Source: Polymorphum gilvum SL003B-26A1 (GTDB lineage Bacteria > Pseudomonadota > Alphaproteobacteria > Rhizobiales > Stappiaceae). Taken from it: 64,000 nucleotides of DNA. Each line of letters begins with the position of its first letter. Positions within the stretch are counted from its first letter, which is position 1. This document shows, piece after piece, positions 1-9,422 of the stretch. The stretch spans positions 3,983,001 through 4,047,000 of the forward strand of contig NC_015259.1 in NCBI RefSeq assembly GCF_000192745.1, written 5' to 3'. The notes below the pieces were generated by a model, which worked only from the letters and a program-made list of their open reading frames with translations, had not been told where the DNA came from and ran no database searches. Position numbers and translations under genes: made by a program.

Positions 1-720
1 CGCCGCCTCGTCGGAGGCGAAGAAGACGACGACACGGGCGACGTCGGCCGGCACCAGCTTGCGCTTCAGGCACTGGCGCTCGAGGATCTCGCGCTCGGCC
101 GCCTCGGTGACCCACAGGTCGAGCTGGCGCTGCGTCATGATCCAGCCGGGGGCGACGCAGTTGACGCGGATGTTGTCGGGGCCGAGGTCGCGGGCGAGCG
201 AGCGGGTCAGGCCGACGACGGCGGATTTCGCCGCCGTGTAGCCGGCCATGCCACCGGCGCCGATCATCCAGGCGATCGAGCCCATGTTGACGATGGCGCC
301 GCCGCCGGCTGCCTGCATGTCCGGGACGACCGCCTGGGCGGCGAAGAACTGGTGCTTGAGGTTGACCGCGATGCGTTCGTCCCAGTAGGCGGGCGTGACG
401 TCCTGCCAGGCGTGGCGCTCGTCGTGGGCGGCGTTGTTGACCAGCACCGTCACGGGCCCGAGCGCCGCGCGCAGGCGCGCAACGGCGGCCTGCAGGGCGG
501 GTATGTCGGTCAGGTCGCAGGGCTCGTAGCGCACGGTGGCGCCGGCGGCGGAAAGCTCCTGCACCAGAGCGCGAGACGGGGCCTCGGCGATGTCGAGAAA
601 GCCCACCTTCGAGCCCTGGGCGGCGAAGCGGCGGACGATCTCGGCGCCGATGCCGCTGCCGCCGCCGGTGACGAGGACGACCCGGTCGTTCAGCGAGGGA
701 TAGACGGCGCCGGACGACAC
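1..720 (-). CDS. SDR family NAD(P)-dependent oxidoreductase, C-terminus cut off by the window edge
   Basis: A classical short-chain dehydrogenase/reductase. 240 codons are visible and only the last few residues should be missing. The cofactor-binding glycine motif TGGGSGIG is at residues 18-25, NNAA at 95-98, and the catalytic residues are Ser148, Tyr161 and Lys165 (YTAAK). The N-terminus is read from a GTG at 718-720, because GAGG sits just upstream and no in-frame ATG precedes the Rossmann fold. It begins 7 bases after the upp stop, so it is probably cotranscribed with upp. The substrate is not evident. Its place beside a nucleoside salvage gene may be accidental. Confidence 0.85.
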   Translation of the reverse strand, partial: MSSGAVYPSLNDRVVLVTGGGSGIGAEIVRRFAAQGSKVGFLDIAEAPSRALVQELSAAGATVRYEPCDLTDIPALQAAVARLRAALGPVTVLVNNAAHDERHAWQDVTPAYWDERIAVNLKHQFFAAQAVVPDMQAAGGGAIVNMGSIAWMIGAGGMAGYTAAKSAVVGLTRSLARDLGPDNIRVNCVAPGWIMTQRQLDLWVTEAAEREILERQCLKRKLVPADVARVVVFFASDEAA

Positions 721-727
721 GCCGGCC

Positions 728-1357
728 TCACTTGGTGCCGTACATGCGGTCGCCGGCGTCGCCGAGGCCGGGCACGATGTAGCCGTGGTCGTTGAGGCGC
801 TCGTCGATGGCGGCGGTGTAGATCGACACCTCCGGATGGGCGTTCTTGAAGCGGGCGATGCCCTCGGGGGCCGCAAGCAGACAGACGAAGCGGACGTTGT
901 TGGCGCCGCGCTGCTGCAGCTTCTCGATGGCGGCGATGGCCGAGTTGGCGGTCGCCAGCATCGGGTCGACGACGATGACCATACGCTCGCTGAGATCCTC
1001 GGGCGCCTTGAAGTAGTATTCGACCGGCGTCAGCGTCTCGGGATCGCGGTAGAGGCCGATGTGGGCGACGCGGGCCGACGGCACCAGGTCGAGCATGCCT
1101 TCGAGCAGGCCGTTGCCGGCGCGCAGGATCGAGGCGAAGACCAGCTTCTTGCCGGCGAGCGTCGGCGCCTGCATCTCGGCCAGCGGCGTCTCGATGGTGA
1201 TGTTGGTGAGCGGCAGGTCGCGGGTGACCTCGTAGCACAGCAGGAGGGAGATCTCGCGCAGCAGCCGACGGAAGCCCTGGGTCGAGGTGGACTTGTCGCG
1301 CATGATGGTCAGCTTGTGCTGGACCAGCGGGTGATCGATGACGATGGCTCCGGGCAT
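728..1357 (-). CDS. upp: uracil phosphoribosyltransferase
   Basis: Converts uracil and PRPP to UMP in pyrimidine salvage. The 209-residue length is normal for the family. The start is the ATG at 1355-1357, with AGGAGA about 10 bases upstream; a longer in-frame ORF upstream adds only low-complexity residues. Recognisable stretches include the N-terminal [14 protein letters not shown] and the PRPP-binding [10 protein letters not shown] at residues 131-140. There, the glycine usual in the ATG(G/N)S loop is alanine. The C-terminus ends [13 protein letters not shown], as in rhizobial Upp. It would recycle the uracil released by the deoA/cdd pathway encoded upstream, but the plus-strand MFS gene separates it from that operon. 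Confidence 0.95.
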   Translation of the reverse strand: MPGAIVIDHPLVQHKLTIMRDKSTSTQGFRRLLREISLLLCYEVTRDLPLTNITIETPLAEMQAPTLAGKKLVFASILRAGNGLLEGMLDLVPSARVAHIGLYRDPETLTPVEYYFKAPEDLSERMVIVVDPMLATANSAIAAIEKLQQRGANNVRFVCLLAAPEGIARFKNAHPEVSIYTAAIDERLNDHGYIVPGLGDAGDRMYGTK

Positions 1358-1620
1358 GGCCTGGGGTCTCCTGTTCTTCCGGCCGGCGGCCGGCCCTGGT
1401 CCGGACACCTTCTTTCCCTATGCCCCGGATGGGCGGCGAAGAACAGTCCGGCACGCCGGATTCGCCTCCGCGACGGGCAGTTCGCGGTTGAAAAGCCGCC
1501 CCGGAGAGGCGCCGGCCTTGCCGGCGGGGAACCAGTTGGTGCAGCATTGCGTTGGCATTGGGGTCGGCCGCGCCGGCTGCCCCGCTCTGTTCCTGCCTGC
1601 CAGATCCGCCGGTCCTTCCG

Positions 1621-2877
1621 ATGTCGTCCGTCCTGTCCATCGCCGCGCTGCTGACCGGCTCCGCTCTGCTGCTGATGGCGGGCGGGCTGCACGGGCTGCT
1701 TCTGCCGGTGCGCGGGCTGGCGGAGGGCTTCTCCGACGCCTCGCTCGGCCTGCTCGGCGCCGGCTGGGCGGCCGGCTACGTCGCCGGCTGCCTGGCGGTG
1801 CCGGTGATCGTCAAGCGCGTCGGACACATCCGCTCGTTCGGCGTGCTCGCCTCGCTGGCGGCGATCGCCGTTTTGCTCAATCTCCTGTTCATGCGGCCGG
1901 AGGTGTGGATCCCGCTGCGCGCGGTGTCCGGCTTCTGCTTCGCCGGGGCGGCGATGATCGTCGAGAGCTGGCTCAACGAGCGGGCGACCAACCAGACACG
2001 CGGGCGCATCTTCGGCATCTACACGATGATCAACCTGGGCGCGACGACGATCGGGCAGATGCTGCTCACCCTCGGCGACCCGGCCGGCTTCGCCTTCTTC
2101 GTGATCGGTTCGATCATCTATTCGCTGTCGCTGCTGCCGACCGCGCTGTCGACGGCGGCGACGCCGGCGCCGCTGACCCAGGCGCGGCTCGACCTCCGCC
2201 AATTGTGGCGCAACTCGCCGGTGGCGGTGGTCGCGATCCTGCTGGTCGGCGTCTCCAACGGTACGTTCGGCACGCTGGGGGCGGTCTACGGGCGGCGGAT
2301 CGGGCTGGAAGTCAGCGACATCGCGATCATGATGAGCCTGGCGCTGCTGTTCGGGGCGGTTATCCAGGTGCCGGTCGGGCTGATCTCGGACCGGGTCGAC
2401 CGACGCGGCGTGCTGGTCGGCATGGCGGTGGCGGCCATGAGCATCGGCACAACGCTCGCCTTTGCCGGCGGCTTTGGTCCGTGGACAGTGATCATGCTGG
2501 TGTCGGCCTTCGGCGGCATGATCTACTCGATGTATCCGGTGATCCTCGCCCATGCCAGCGACCACGCCGCACCGGGAGATTTCCTCAAGACCAGCGGCGG
2601 GCTGCTGCTGATCTTCGGTGCCGGCACCATGATCGGTCCGCCGGCAGCCTCGCTGCTGATGGCGGCGACCTATCCAGCGGCGCTGTTCCACGTCACGGCG
2701 GCCGCGCATGTGCTGATGGTGGCGTTCACGGTCTGGCGGATGACCCAGCGGCGGCCGGTCGATACCGAGGACAAGTCGGAGTTCGTGCCGGTCATCTCGA
2801 CGGCGCGCTACGCCACCCCGGAATCGGCCGTGCTCGATCCGCGCGCCGAGGAGGCGCAGGAAGAGGACGCGGCCTGA
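1621..2877 (+). CDS. MFS transporter, YcaD/CsbX-like
   Basis: A 418-residue major facilitator with about twelve hydrophobic segments, starting at MSSVLSIAALLTGSALLLMA. The early segments and the RDQ-poor loops resemble the YcaD-type subgroup rather than the nucleoside-specific NupG or NupC families. It ends in a roughly 50-residue hydrophilic, acidic cytoplasmic tail (EEAQEEDAA). The start at 1621 is taken because the first membrane segment begins there; the Shine-Dalgarno sequence is weak. It is divergent from upp across a 263-base gap and convergent with add (8 bases between stops). The substrate is unknown. A role in nucleobase or nucleoside movement is only a neighbourhood guess. Confidence 0.85.
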   Translation: MSSVLSIAALLTGSALLLMAGGLHGLLLPVRGLAEGFSDASLGLLGAGWAAGYVAGCLAVPVIVKRVGHIRSFGVLASLAAIAVLLNLLFMRPEVWIPLRAVSGFCFAGAAMIVESWLNERATNQTRGRIFGIYTMINLGATTIGQMLLTLGDPAGFAFFVIGSIIYSLSLLPTALSTAATPAPLTQARLDLRQLWRNSPVAVVAILLVGVSNGTFGTLGAVYGRRIGLEVSDIAIMMSLALLFGAVIQVPVGLISDRVDRRGVLVGMAVAAMSIGTTLAFAGGFGPWTVIMLVSAFGGMIYSMYPVILAHASDHAAPGDFLKTSGGLLLIFGAGTMIGPPAASLLMAATYPAALFHVTAAAHVLMVAFTVWRMTQRRPVDTEDKSEFVPVISTARYATPESAVLDPRAEEAQEEDAA

Positions 2878-2884
2878 GGCCGCC

Positions 2885-3880
2885 TCAGCCGGCGCGCGCC
2901 TTGTCGAGCTTTGCCAGCAGGCGTTCCCTGGTCGCCCGGTCGCAGAAGGCGGCCTCGATGGCGGTACGCGTCACCGCCATCAGGTCGTCCGCGCTCCAGC
3001 CGAAGGTGCGCGCGACTTGGCCGTATTCGCGTCCAAGCGTGGTGTGGAAGAAGGGTGGGTCGTCCGAATTCAGCGTGATGCGCACGCCGGCGCGGCGCAG
3101 CAGGTTGACCGGGTGAAAACGCAGCACCGGATAGAGGCCGAGTGCAAGGTTGGAACCGGGGCAGACCTCCAGCACGACCCGCTCCTCGGCGAGGCGCTCG
3201 ACCAGCGCGCGGTCCTCGATGGCGCGCACGCCGTGGCCGATGCGTTTGACGCGCAGGAAGTCGAGCGCGGCGGTGACGCTCTCCGGACCGCCGAACTCGC
3301 CGGCATGGGCGGTCAGTCCAAGACCAGCCTCGCCGGCCATGCGGAACGCGCGGGCGAAATTGGCCGGATGGCCCTCGCGCTCGTCGCCGGCAAGGCCGAA
3401 GCCGGTGACCAGCGGATGAGGATATGCCAGCACGTCCCGGACCACCCGCTCGACCGCGGCGGCGCCGAAATGGCGCACGCCCACGGCGATCATGCGTCCC
3501 TCGATGCCGGTCTCCGCCTTGGCCCGCTCGATGCCTGCGGCAAGACCCTCGACGTAGGAGCGGTAGGACAGGCCGGCGGCGGTGGCGTGGTCGAGCGAGA
3601 TGAACACCTCGCCGTAGATGGCGCCCTCGGCGGCAAGCATGCGGAAGTAGCTCTCGCTCAGCTGGGCGTAGTCGCCGGGGCGGCGGAACACGGAACTGGC
3701 GAGGTCGTAAGCCTGCAGGAAGCTGGTGAAATCGGACCAGACATAACGCCCCTTGGCGTCGATGATGGTCGAGACGTCGATGTTCTCGCGCCGAGCGATC
3801 TTCTGCACCAGGCTTGGCGGCGCCGCCCCCTCGATGTGACAGTGCAGTTCCGCCTTCGGCACGTTGTCCTGCCCCACCAT
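2885..3880 (-). CDS. add: adenosine deaminase family protein
   Basis: Hydrolytic deaminase of adenosine (possibly adenine), 331 residues. Visible zinc and catalytic motifs are HCHIEG near residue 13 (HxH), TAHAGE, RIGHG and LNSDDPPFF. The SDDP variant in the last motif is shared by adenine deaminases and rhizobial Add-like proteins, whereas mammalian and E. coli enzymes have TDDP, so adenine remains a possible substrate. The start is the ATG at 3878-3880 giving MVGQDNVPKAELHCH; a longer in-frame ORF upstream is a shadow of the dioxygenase gene. It lies 46 bases after the dioxygenase and completes the nucleoside operon. Its product inosine would feed the phosphorylase encoded upstream. Confidence 0.88.
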   Translation of the reverse strand: MVGQDNVPKAELHCHIEGAAPPSLVQKIARRENIDVSTIIDAKGRYVWSDFTSFLQAYDLASSVFRRPGDYAQLSESYFRMLAAEGAIYGEVFISLDHATAAGLSYRSYVEGLAAGIERAKAETGIEGRMIAVGVRHFGAAAVERVVRDVLAYPHPLVTGFGLAGDEREGHPANFARAFRMAGEAGLGLTAHAGEFGGPESVTAALDFLRVKRIGHGVRAIEDRALVERLAEERVVLEVCPGSNLALGLYPVLRFHPVNLLRRAGVRITLNSDDPPFFHTTLGREYGQVARTFGWSADDLMAVTRTAIEAAFCDRATRERLLAKLDKARAG

Positions 3881-3926
3881 CCGCTCGATCGCCTTTCCGC
3901 CTTCAGTGCCATGCCGGGAACCGGCT

Positions 3927-4799
3927 TCAGAATCCGCGCATCGGATTGCCGTCCGACCGGCGCAGCCAGTTGTCCGCCGACCAGACCGCACGACCGTCGA
4001 CCATATGGACCGCATAAGCATGCCTGGAGCGTGCCGAGCGGTTGGGCGCCGACTTGTGCGGCACGCTGCCATGCAAGACGACCAGCGTTCCCCTGGGCGC
4101 GACCAGCGGTGCGTGGCGTTCTTCCGGCTCAAAGGGCGTTTCGTCAAGAGTCTCCATGACCAGATCGTCGCCCCGGTAGCGGAAACGGCTGCGCAGCCGC
4201 CCCTTGTGGCCGCCCGGAACGCCATAGAGGCCGCCGTTGCTGTCGTCGGCATCCTCGAGCGCGAACCAGAAGCCGGTGCAGGACAGCGGCGTGGTATGCA
4301 GGAAGGTCGAATCCTGGTGGCAGTTCACCTCGCCGCCGATGTGCGGCGGCTTGAAGATGTACATGGACTGGGCCAGCAAAGGCTCGACCAGGCCGCAGTC
4401 GTGCGCCGTGGCGGCGAGTTTCGGATCGCGCGAGAAGGCATCGAACACCGGATCGAGATCGTGCAGGGCGTGGCCGACCTTGTTGAGCGCGACATGCTTG
4501 TCCTTGATCAGGCGGCCGTCGGCGTCGAAGGCCTCCGCCTCGAAGAAGAAGCGGATCCGATCGCCGCTTTCGCGGAAATAGGCGTCGCGGGCGTGGCTCT
4601 GGGCGCCGGTCTCGAACACCGAGGCGACGCTCGACGGATCGAAGGCGTCGATCAGCGCGGTCATGCGTTCCTTCAGCGCGTCGCATTCGCCGGGGGTCTT
4701 GTAGCCTTCCAGGACGAGAAAGCCGTCCTCCTGCCAGGCGACCTTCATCGCCTCGGTCAGACGGCCGTCGCCGGGGGCCGTGAAACTGCGGGCCTTCAT
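3927..4799 (-). CDS. phytanoyl-CoA dioxygenase (PhyH) family protein
   Basis: Probable Fe(II)/2-oxoglutarate-dependent oxygenase of 290 residues with the PhyH double-stranded beta-helix fold. The HxD iron motif is visible as CHQDSTFLH, a second histidine follows in LHGSVPHKS, and an arginine-rich C-terminal strand comes after it. The start at 4797-4799 is supported by GGGAAG seven bases upstream. It sits between deoB (31-base gap) and add (46-base gap) on the same strand, so it is probably part of the nucleoside operon. The real substrate cannot be read from the sequence. A modified nucleoside or nucleobase is a reasonable guess; a lipid substrate is equally possible. Confidence 0.82.
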   Translation of the reverse strand: MKARSFTAPGDGRLTEAMKVAWQEDGFLVLEGYKTPGECDALKERMTALIDAFDPSSVASVFETGAQSHARDAYFRESGDRIRFFFEAEAFDADGRLIKDKHVALNKVGHALHDLDPVFDAFSRDPKLAATAHDCGLVEPLLAQSMYIFKPPHIGGEVNCHQDSTFLHTTPLSCTGFWFALEDADDSNGGLYGVPGGHKGRLRSRFRYRGDDLVMETLDETPFEPEERHAPLVAPRGTLVVLHGSVPHKSAPNRSARSRHAYAVHMVDGRAVWSADNWLRRSDGNPMRGF

Positions 4800-4830
4800 G
4801 TCGCTTCCCTTTCTGCCGATGCGACCGCGC

Positions 4831-6057
4831 TCAGGCGGCCAGAAAGCTGGTGCCGTGCGGGCCCGGCTCGATTCCGAGATGCTGGGCGACGGTCTCGCCG
4901 ATGTCGGCATAGGTTTGCCGGCCGCCGATGCCGCGGCCGGCGATGCCCGGCCCGGTTCCGAGCACCGGCACGTGCTCGCGAGTGTGGTCCGTGCCGCGCC
5001 AAGTCGGGTCACAGCCGTGGTCGGCGGTGAGGATCAAGAGATCGCCGTCCTTGAGACGCCCCAGCAGTTCGGGCAGACGCGCGTCGAAGCGCTCCAGTGC
5101 TGCGGCATAGCCGGGCACGTCCCGGCGATGGCCGTAGAGGCTGTCGAAGTCAATCAGGTTGGTGAAGACCAGATCACCGTCGCCGACCTGGTCCATCGCC
5201 CGCAGCATGGCGTCGAACAGTTCGTCGTTGCCGGCGCCCTTGAGCACGGTCGTGACGCCCTGATGGGCGAAGATATCGCCGATCTTACCGACGCCGATGA
5301 CGCTGCGGCCGACGGCGGTCAGCCGGTCGAGCAGGGTCGGCTCGGGCGGCAGAACAGAATAGTCCCGCCGGTTGGCGGTGCGCACGAACCCGGCGGCCGT
5401 CTCGCCGACGAAGGGGCGGGCGATGACTCGGCCGATGTTGAGCGCATCGACATGGCGACGCGCGACGGCACAGAGGTCGTAAAGCCGATCGAGGCCGAAA
5501 TGGACCTCGTGTGCGGCGATCTGCAGGACAGAGTCCGCCGAGGTGTAGAAGATCGGCCTGCCGGTGCGGATGTGTTCCTCGCCCAGTTCGGCGATGATCT
5601 CCGTGCCCGAGGCGTGCTTGTCGCCGAGGATGCCGGGCAGGCCCGCCTCGGCGACAATGGCGACGATCAGGTCCTTCGGGAACGTCGGGATCGTTTCGGG
5701 GAAATAGCCCCAGTCGAAGCGAACCGGAACGCCGGCGATCTCCCAGTGGCCGGACGGCGTGTCCTTGCCCTTGGAGGTTTCCGTCGCATAGCCCCACAGG
5801 CCTTCGGGCGGTCCTGAGAAATTCAGGCCGGGAACCTCCCTGCCGGTCGACAGGCGCGCGGCGGCGCCGAGGCCGAGCCGGTCCATGTTGGGCAGGCGCA
5901 ACAGACCCGACCGCAAGCCGGGCCGATCGCCGCCTCCCGCGGCACAGGCTTGCGCGATATGGCCGAGCGTATCCGACCCCGCATCGCCGAAGCGGGCGGC
6001 ATCCTCCGCGCCGCCGATGCCGAAACTGTCCAAGACGCACAGGATTGCGCGAGGCAT
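4831..6057 (-). CDS. deoB: phosphopentomutase
   Basis: Interconverts ribose-1-phosphate or deoxyribose-1-phosphate and the 5-phosphates, linking nucleoside phosphorolysis to central metabolism. The protein has 408 residues, the normal length for the alkaline-phosphatase-superfamily enzyme. Metal-binding motifs are seen at the N-terminus ([14 protein letters not shown]) and near the C-terminus (LTADHGCDP and TDHTREHVP). The substrate-region motif [12 protein letters not shown] is also present. Start ATG at 6055-6057. It follows deoA after 61 bases and makes the deoxyribose-5-phosphate used by DeoC. Confidence 0.96.
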   Translation of the reverse strand: MPRAILCVLDSFGIGGAEDAARFGDAGSDTLGHIAQACAAGGGDRPGLRSGLLRLPNMDRLGLGAAARLSTGREVPGLNFSGPPEGLWGYATETSKGKDTPSGHWEIAGVPVRFDWGYFPETIPTFPKDLIVAIVAEAGLPGILGDKHASGTEIIAELGEEHIRTGRPIFYTSADSVLQIAAHEVHFGLDRLYDLCAVARRHVDALNIGRVIARPFVGETAAGFVRTANRRDYSVLPPEPTLLDRLTAVGRSVIGVGKIGDIFAHQGVTTVLKGAGNDELFDAMLRAMDQVGDGDLVFTNLIDFDSLYGHRRDVPGYAAALERFDARLPELLGRLKDGDLLILTADHGCDPTWRGTDHTREHVPVLGTGPGIAGRGIGGRQTYADIGETVAQHLGIEPGPHGTSFLAA

Positions 6058-6118
6058 GAGCGTTCCTCTTTATTTCCCTGGCCCGCGCCCGGGACGGCTG
6101 CGGGCGATGTTGCTGCGC

Positions 6119-7435
6119 TCAGGGCGCGACACGTCCCGCGACGATGGGGCGGTCCGGCACGTCTCGCGCCGCGCTGATCGAGTAGGCCGCCCGCAGGGCC
6201 TCGCCCGCCCGGCGGGCAGCATCCGGGGTCGCGGCATGCACGATGGCAATCGGCGCGTCGGCATCGACACCGTGCCCGATTCCGGCCAGATCGGTGAAGC
6301 CGACGGCCGGATCGATCCGGTCTTCGGCGGTTCGCCGGCCGCCCCCCAACTCGACCACGGCGACGCCGACCGCACGGGTGTCGACGGCGACGACCGTGCC
6401 AGGCTGGACCGGATAGACCGGCACCTGGACCGGCGCGCTGGCCAGATAGGCGTCCGGCCGATCCAGAAAATCCGCAGGACCGCCGAGCGCGGCAACCATG
6501 CGGGCGAAGACCTCCGCCGCACGCCCGCTCTCGAAGGCGTCGCGCATGCGCGCGCAGCCCTCATCGGCGGTACCAACAAGACCGCCGGTGACGAGCAGCT
6601 CGCCACCGAGCGCCACCGTGACGTCCCACAGGCGGCCGTCGACGGCGGCGCCCTTCAGGAAGTCGACGGCGTTGCGCATCTCCACCGCGTTGCCGGCGGC
6701 CGAGGCGAGCGGCTCGTTCATGTCGGTCAGCAGTGCGGTGGTCTTGAGGCCGGCGCCGTTGGCAACCCTGACCAGGCTGTCGGCGAGCGCACGCGCCTCG
6801 TCCAGGCCCGCCATGAAGGCACCGGAGCCCCACTTGACGTCGAGGACAAGGCCCTGCAGACCGGCCGCGAGCTTCTTGGACAGGATCGAGGCGGTGATGA
6901 GGTCGAGGCTCTCGACCGTGCCGGTGACGTCGCGGATGGCGTAGAAGCGCCTGTCGGCGGGAGCGAGATCGCCGGTCTGGCCGATGACGGCGCAGCCGAC
7001 CTCCCTGACCACCTTTCGGAACAAGGCGTTGTCGGGCTGGGTCCGGTAGCCGGGGATGCTGTCGAACTTGTCGAGCGTGCCGCCGGTGTGGCCGAGGCCG
7101 CGGCCGGAGATCATCGGCACCGCGGCGCCGCAGGCGGCCAGCGCGGGAGCGAGCATCAGCGAGACGTTGTCGCCGACGCCGCCGGTGGAATGTTTGTCGA
7201 GTACCGGGGCGTCAATGTCGGACCAGTCGAGCACAGTGCCGCTGTCGCGCATGGCGAGCGTCAGCGCGACGCGCTCGTCGAGCGTCAGACCGCGGAAGAA
7301 CACAGCCATGGCGAGGGCTGCGACCTGGCCCTCGGTCACCGAGCCGTCGGCAAGGCCCCTGACGAAGAAGGCGATCTCCTCTGCGCCGAGCGTGCCGCCG
7401 TCGCGCTTCCTGCGGATGAGTTCCTGGGCGAGCAT
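6119..7435 (-). CDS. deoA: thymidine phosphorylase
   Basis: Phosphorolysis of thymidine or deoxyuridine to the base and deoxyribose-1-phosphate. The 438-residue length is as expected. The N-terminal helical domain contains [11 protein letters not shown], and the phosphate-binding loop KHSTGGVGD lies near residue 84. The glycine-rich domain follows and the C-terminal mixed domain is complete. The start ATG at 7433-7435 lies two bases after the deoC stop, so the two are translationally linked. The longer upstream reading frame is the shadow of deoC. Confidence 0.96.
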   Translation of the reverse strand: MLAQELIRRKRDGGTLGAEEIAFFVRGLADGSVTEGQVAALAMAVFFRGLTLDERVALTLAMRDSGTVLDWSDIDAPVLDKHSTGGVGDNVSLMLAPALAACGAAVPMISGRGLGHTGGTLDKFDSIPGYRTQPDNALFRKVVREVGCAVIGQTGDLAPADRRFYAIRDVTGTVESLDLITASILSKKLAAGLQGLVLDVKWGSGAFMAGLDEARALADSLVRVANGAGLKTTALLTDMNEPLASAAGNAVEMRNAVDFLKGAAVDGRLWDVTVALGGELLVTGGLVGTADEGCARMRDAFESGRAAEVFARMVAALGGPADFLDRPDAYLASAPVQVPVYPVQPGTVVAVDTRAVGVAVVELGGGRRTAEDRIDPAVGFTDLAGIGHGVDADAPIAIVHAATPDAARRAGEALRAAYSISAARDVPDRPIVAGRVAP

Positions 7436-7437
7436 GG

Positions 7438-8214
7438 TCAGTAGCCTTCCCCGGCCTCGCCCGTTCCACCGTCGATGGCGGCGAGAAGCGCATCGAGCAG
7501 GCCGCTGGCGCCGAAGCGGAAGGTGGCGGCCGAGACCCAGTTGGCGCCGACGATCCGGTCGGCGAGCGCGAGGTAGGCGGCTACGTCGTCGAGGCTGCGG
7601 ATACCGCCGGCAGGCTTGAAGCCGATCTCGCGACCGCCTTCGCGGCGGATCGCCTCGATCAGGTTGAGCATGATCTCGGCCGCCTCGAGCGTGGCATTGA
7701 CCGGTACCTTGCCGGTGGAGGTCTTGATGAAGTCGGCGCCGGCGTCGATGGCGACCTCGGACGCGAGGTGGATCAGCAACGGGTCGCCGATCTCGCCGGT
7801 CTCGAGGATCACCTTGAGCAGCGCCGGCTGCGGGGCCGCGGCGCGCACGCGCACGATCTGCTCCTCCGCGAAGCCGCGCCGGCCGGCGACGAAGGCGCGG
7901 TAGGGCATGACCAGGTCGATTTCGTCGGCACCGTCGGCAAGGGCCCGTTCGGTTTCCCGGACGACGGCCAGCGTGTCCTCGCCGCCGGCGGGGAAATTGA
8001 CCACAGTGGCGACCCTGACGCCGGTCCCGCCCAGGAGGCGGACGGCCTGGGCGACGAAGCGCGGCCAGATGCAGACGGCGGCGACAGGGCCGTGAGGCGT
8101 GACGGCACGCCGGCACAGCTCCTCGATGTCGGCCGGCGCGCAGTCGTCGTTCAGGTTGGTGAGGTCGACCAGCGGCAGGGCGCGGGCGGCGATCTCGGCC
8201 GGCGTGGCGGTCAT
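7438..8214 (-). CDS. deoC: deoxyribose-phosphate aldolase
   Basis: Cleaves 2-deoxyribose-5-phosphate to acetaldehyde and glyceraldehyde-3-phosphate. The 258 residues match the E. coli-type class I aldolase. The Schiff-base lysine lies in FIKTSTGK, a second active-site lysine in GFKPAGGIR, and the catalytic aspartate in EIDLVMPY. The start ATG (8212-8214) overlaps the stop of the upstream phosphorylase gene as ATGA, which implies translational coupling. It is the last catabolic step of the deo pathway in this operon. Confidence 0.96.
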   Translation of the reverse strand: MTATPAEIAARALPLVDLTNLNDDCAPADIEELCRRAVTPHGPVAAVCIWPRFVAQAVRLLGGTGVRVATVVNFPAGGEDTLAVVRETERALADGADEIDLVMPYRAFVAGRRGFAEEQIVRVRAAAPQPALLKVILETGEIGDPLLIHLASEVAIDAGADFIKTSTGKVPVNATLEAAEIMLNLIEAIRREGGREIGFKPAGGIRSLDDVAAYLALADRIVGANWVSAATFRFGASGLLDALLAAIDGGTGEAGEGY

Positions 8215-9020
8215 CGTCCAACCTCCTTCACCAGGCCGCGCAGCAGCCGCTTCATGCGCTCGGTGCCGGTTTTCGCGACGGCCTTGGTCTCGTCGTGCGA
8301 CAGGGCGTGGTCCTGCAGGCCGGTGCCGTAGTTGGTGATGACCGAGACGGCGGCGACGCGCAGGCCGAGGAAGCGGGCCAGGATGACCTCGGGCACCGTC
8401 GACATGCCGACCGCATCGGCGCCGAGCGCGCGCGCCATGCGGATCTCGGCCGGCGTCTCGAAGGAGGGACCGGAAAACCACATGTAGACGCCCTCGGCGA
8501 CCGGCGCGCCGTCGGCCTCGGCGACCTGCGCGAGGATCGACCGCAGGTCGGGGTCGTAGGCGGCGCTCATGTCGAGGAAGCGGCGCTCGTCCTCCTCGCC
8601 GATGAGCGGGTTCATGCCCGACCAGTTGATATGGTCGCTGATCACCATCGGGCTGCCGGGCACGACGTCCTGGCGCAGGGAGCCGGCAGCGTTGGTGGCG
8701 ACGAGGATGTCGCAGCCGAGCGCCTTGAGCGTTTCCACCGGCGTGCGCATGACGGCCGGATTGCCGCTCTCGTAGTAGTGCGCGCGGCCCGACAGGATGA
8801 CGACCGGCACGCCGGCGAGCTTGCCGGCGACCAGTTCGCTGCCATGGGACGACACGGTGGAGACGGGAAACTCGGGCAGGTGGGTGTAGGGGATGCGCAC
8901 AGCCTCTTCCAGTTCCTCGGCGAGAGCGCCGAGGCCGGAGCCGAGGATCATGCCGATACGGTAGCTGCCCGGACGGGCGGCGCGGACGATTTCCGCGCAT
9001 TCGTGGCCAAAGCCGCTCAT
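8211..9020 (-). CDS. punA: purine-nucleoside phosphorylase, trimeric PNP family 2
   Basis: Phosphorolysis of purine (deoxy)nucleosides to the free base and (deoxy)ribose-1-phosphate. The 269-residue protein has the family-2 signature: GSGLG near residue 27 (phosphate loop), an SGRAHYYE loop, and the purine-site segment ATNAAGSL. The Ser/His-containing [11 protein letters not shown] is also conserved. This makes it the PunA/XapA type, not the hexameric DeoD type. It follows cdd by 6 bases and overlaps deoC by 4 bases. Hypoxanthine and guanine specificity is expected from the family but not proven. Confidence 0.93.
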   Translation of the reverse strand: MSGFGHECAEIVRAARPGSYRIGMILGSGLGALAEELEEAVRIPYTHLPEFPVSTVSSHGSELVAGKLAGVPVVILSGRAHYYESGNPAVMRTPVETLKALGCDILVATNAAGSLRQDVVPGSPMVISDHINWSGMNPLIGEEDERRFLDMSAAYDPDLRSILAQVAEADGAPVAEGVYMWFSGPSFETPAEIRMARALGADAVGMSTVPEVILARFLGLRVAAVSVITNYGTGLQDHALSHDETKAVAKTGTERMKRLLRGLVKEVGR

Positions 9021-9026
9021 GGACGA

Positions 9027-9422
9027 TCAGTCCCTTTCCTGAAATTCGAACCCGAAGGGCAGCAGTTCTTCGAGGGTGAAGGTGCGCCTGAGGCCCTGCA
9101 GATCGGCGATATGGACCTTGACGCCGCCGTCGGCAAATTCCTTCAGTTTCTGCCGGCAGCCGCCGCAGGGCGTGCACAGGGCGGCATCGGCGACCACCAG
9201 CGCCTCCAGGATCCGCGTCTCGCCGGCGCAGACCATGGCGGCGATGGCGCCGGCCTCGGCGCAGGTGCCTTCCGGATAGGCGGCATTCTCGACGTTGCAG
9301 CCGGCGACAATATGGCCGCCCTCGGTCAGCAGCGCGGCGCCGACCCTGAAGCCCGAATAGGGCGCGTGGGCGTTGTCACGCGCGGCCTTCGCAGCCTTAA
9401 ACAAGGCGTCGAACCGACTCAT
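9027..9422 (-). CDS. cdd: cytidine deaminase
   Basis: Zinc-dependent deamination of cytidine or deoxycytidine to (deoxy)uridine. The 131 residues correspond to the small tetrameric type. The zinc motif is CAEAGAI with the catalytic glutamate, followed by PCGGCRQ, so all three zinc ligands are cysteines. The start ATG at 9420-9422 overlaps the preceding permease stop by four bases (ATGA). The operon thus brings nucleosides in through the ABC system and deaminates cytidine directly. Confidence 0.96.
   Translation of the reverse strand: MSRFDALFKAAKAARDNAHAPYSGFRVGAALLTEGGHIVAGCNVENAAYPEGTCAEAGAIAAMVCAGETRILEALVVADAALCTPCGGCRQKLKEFADGGVKVHIADLQGLRRTFTLEELLPFGFEFQERD

Noticed and set aside
1309-2709. 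Long reading frames antisense to the MFS, upp and other genes, rich in Arg, His, Asp and Gly
   Set aside because: They mirror real genes in other frames of GC-rich DNA; they have no family resemblance and no SD.
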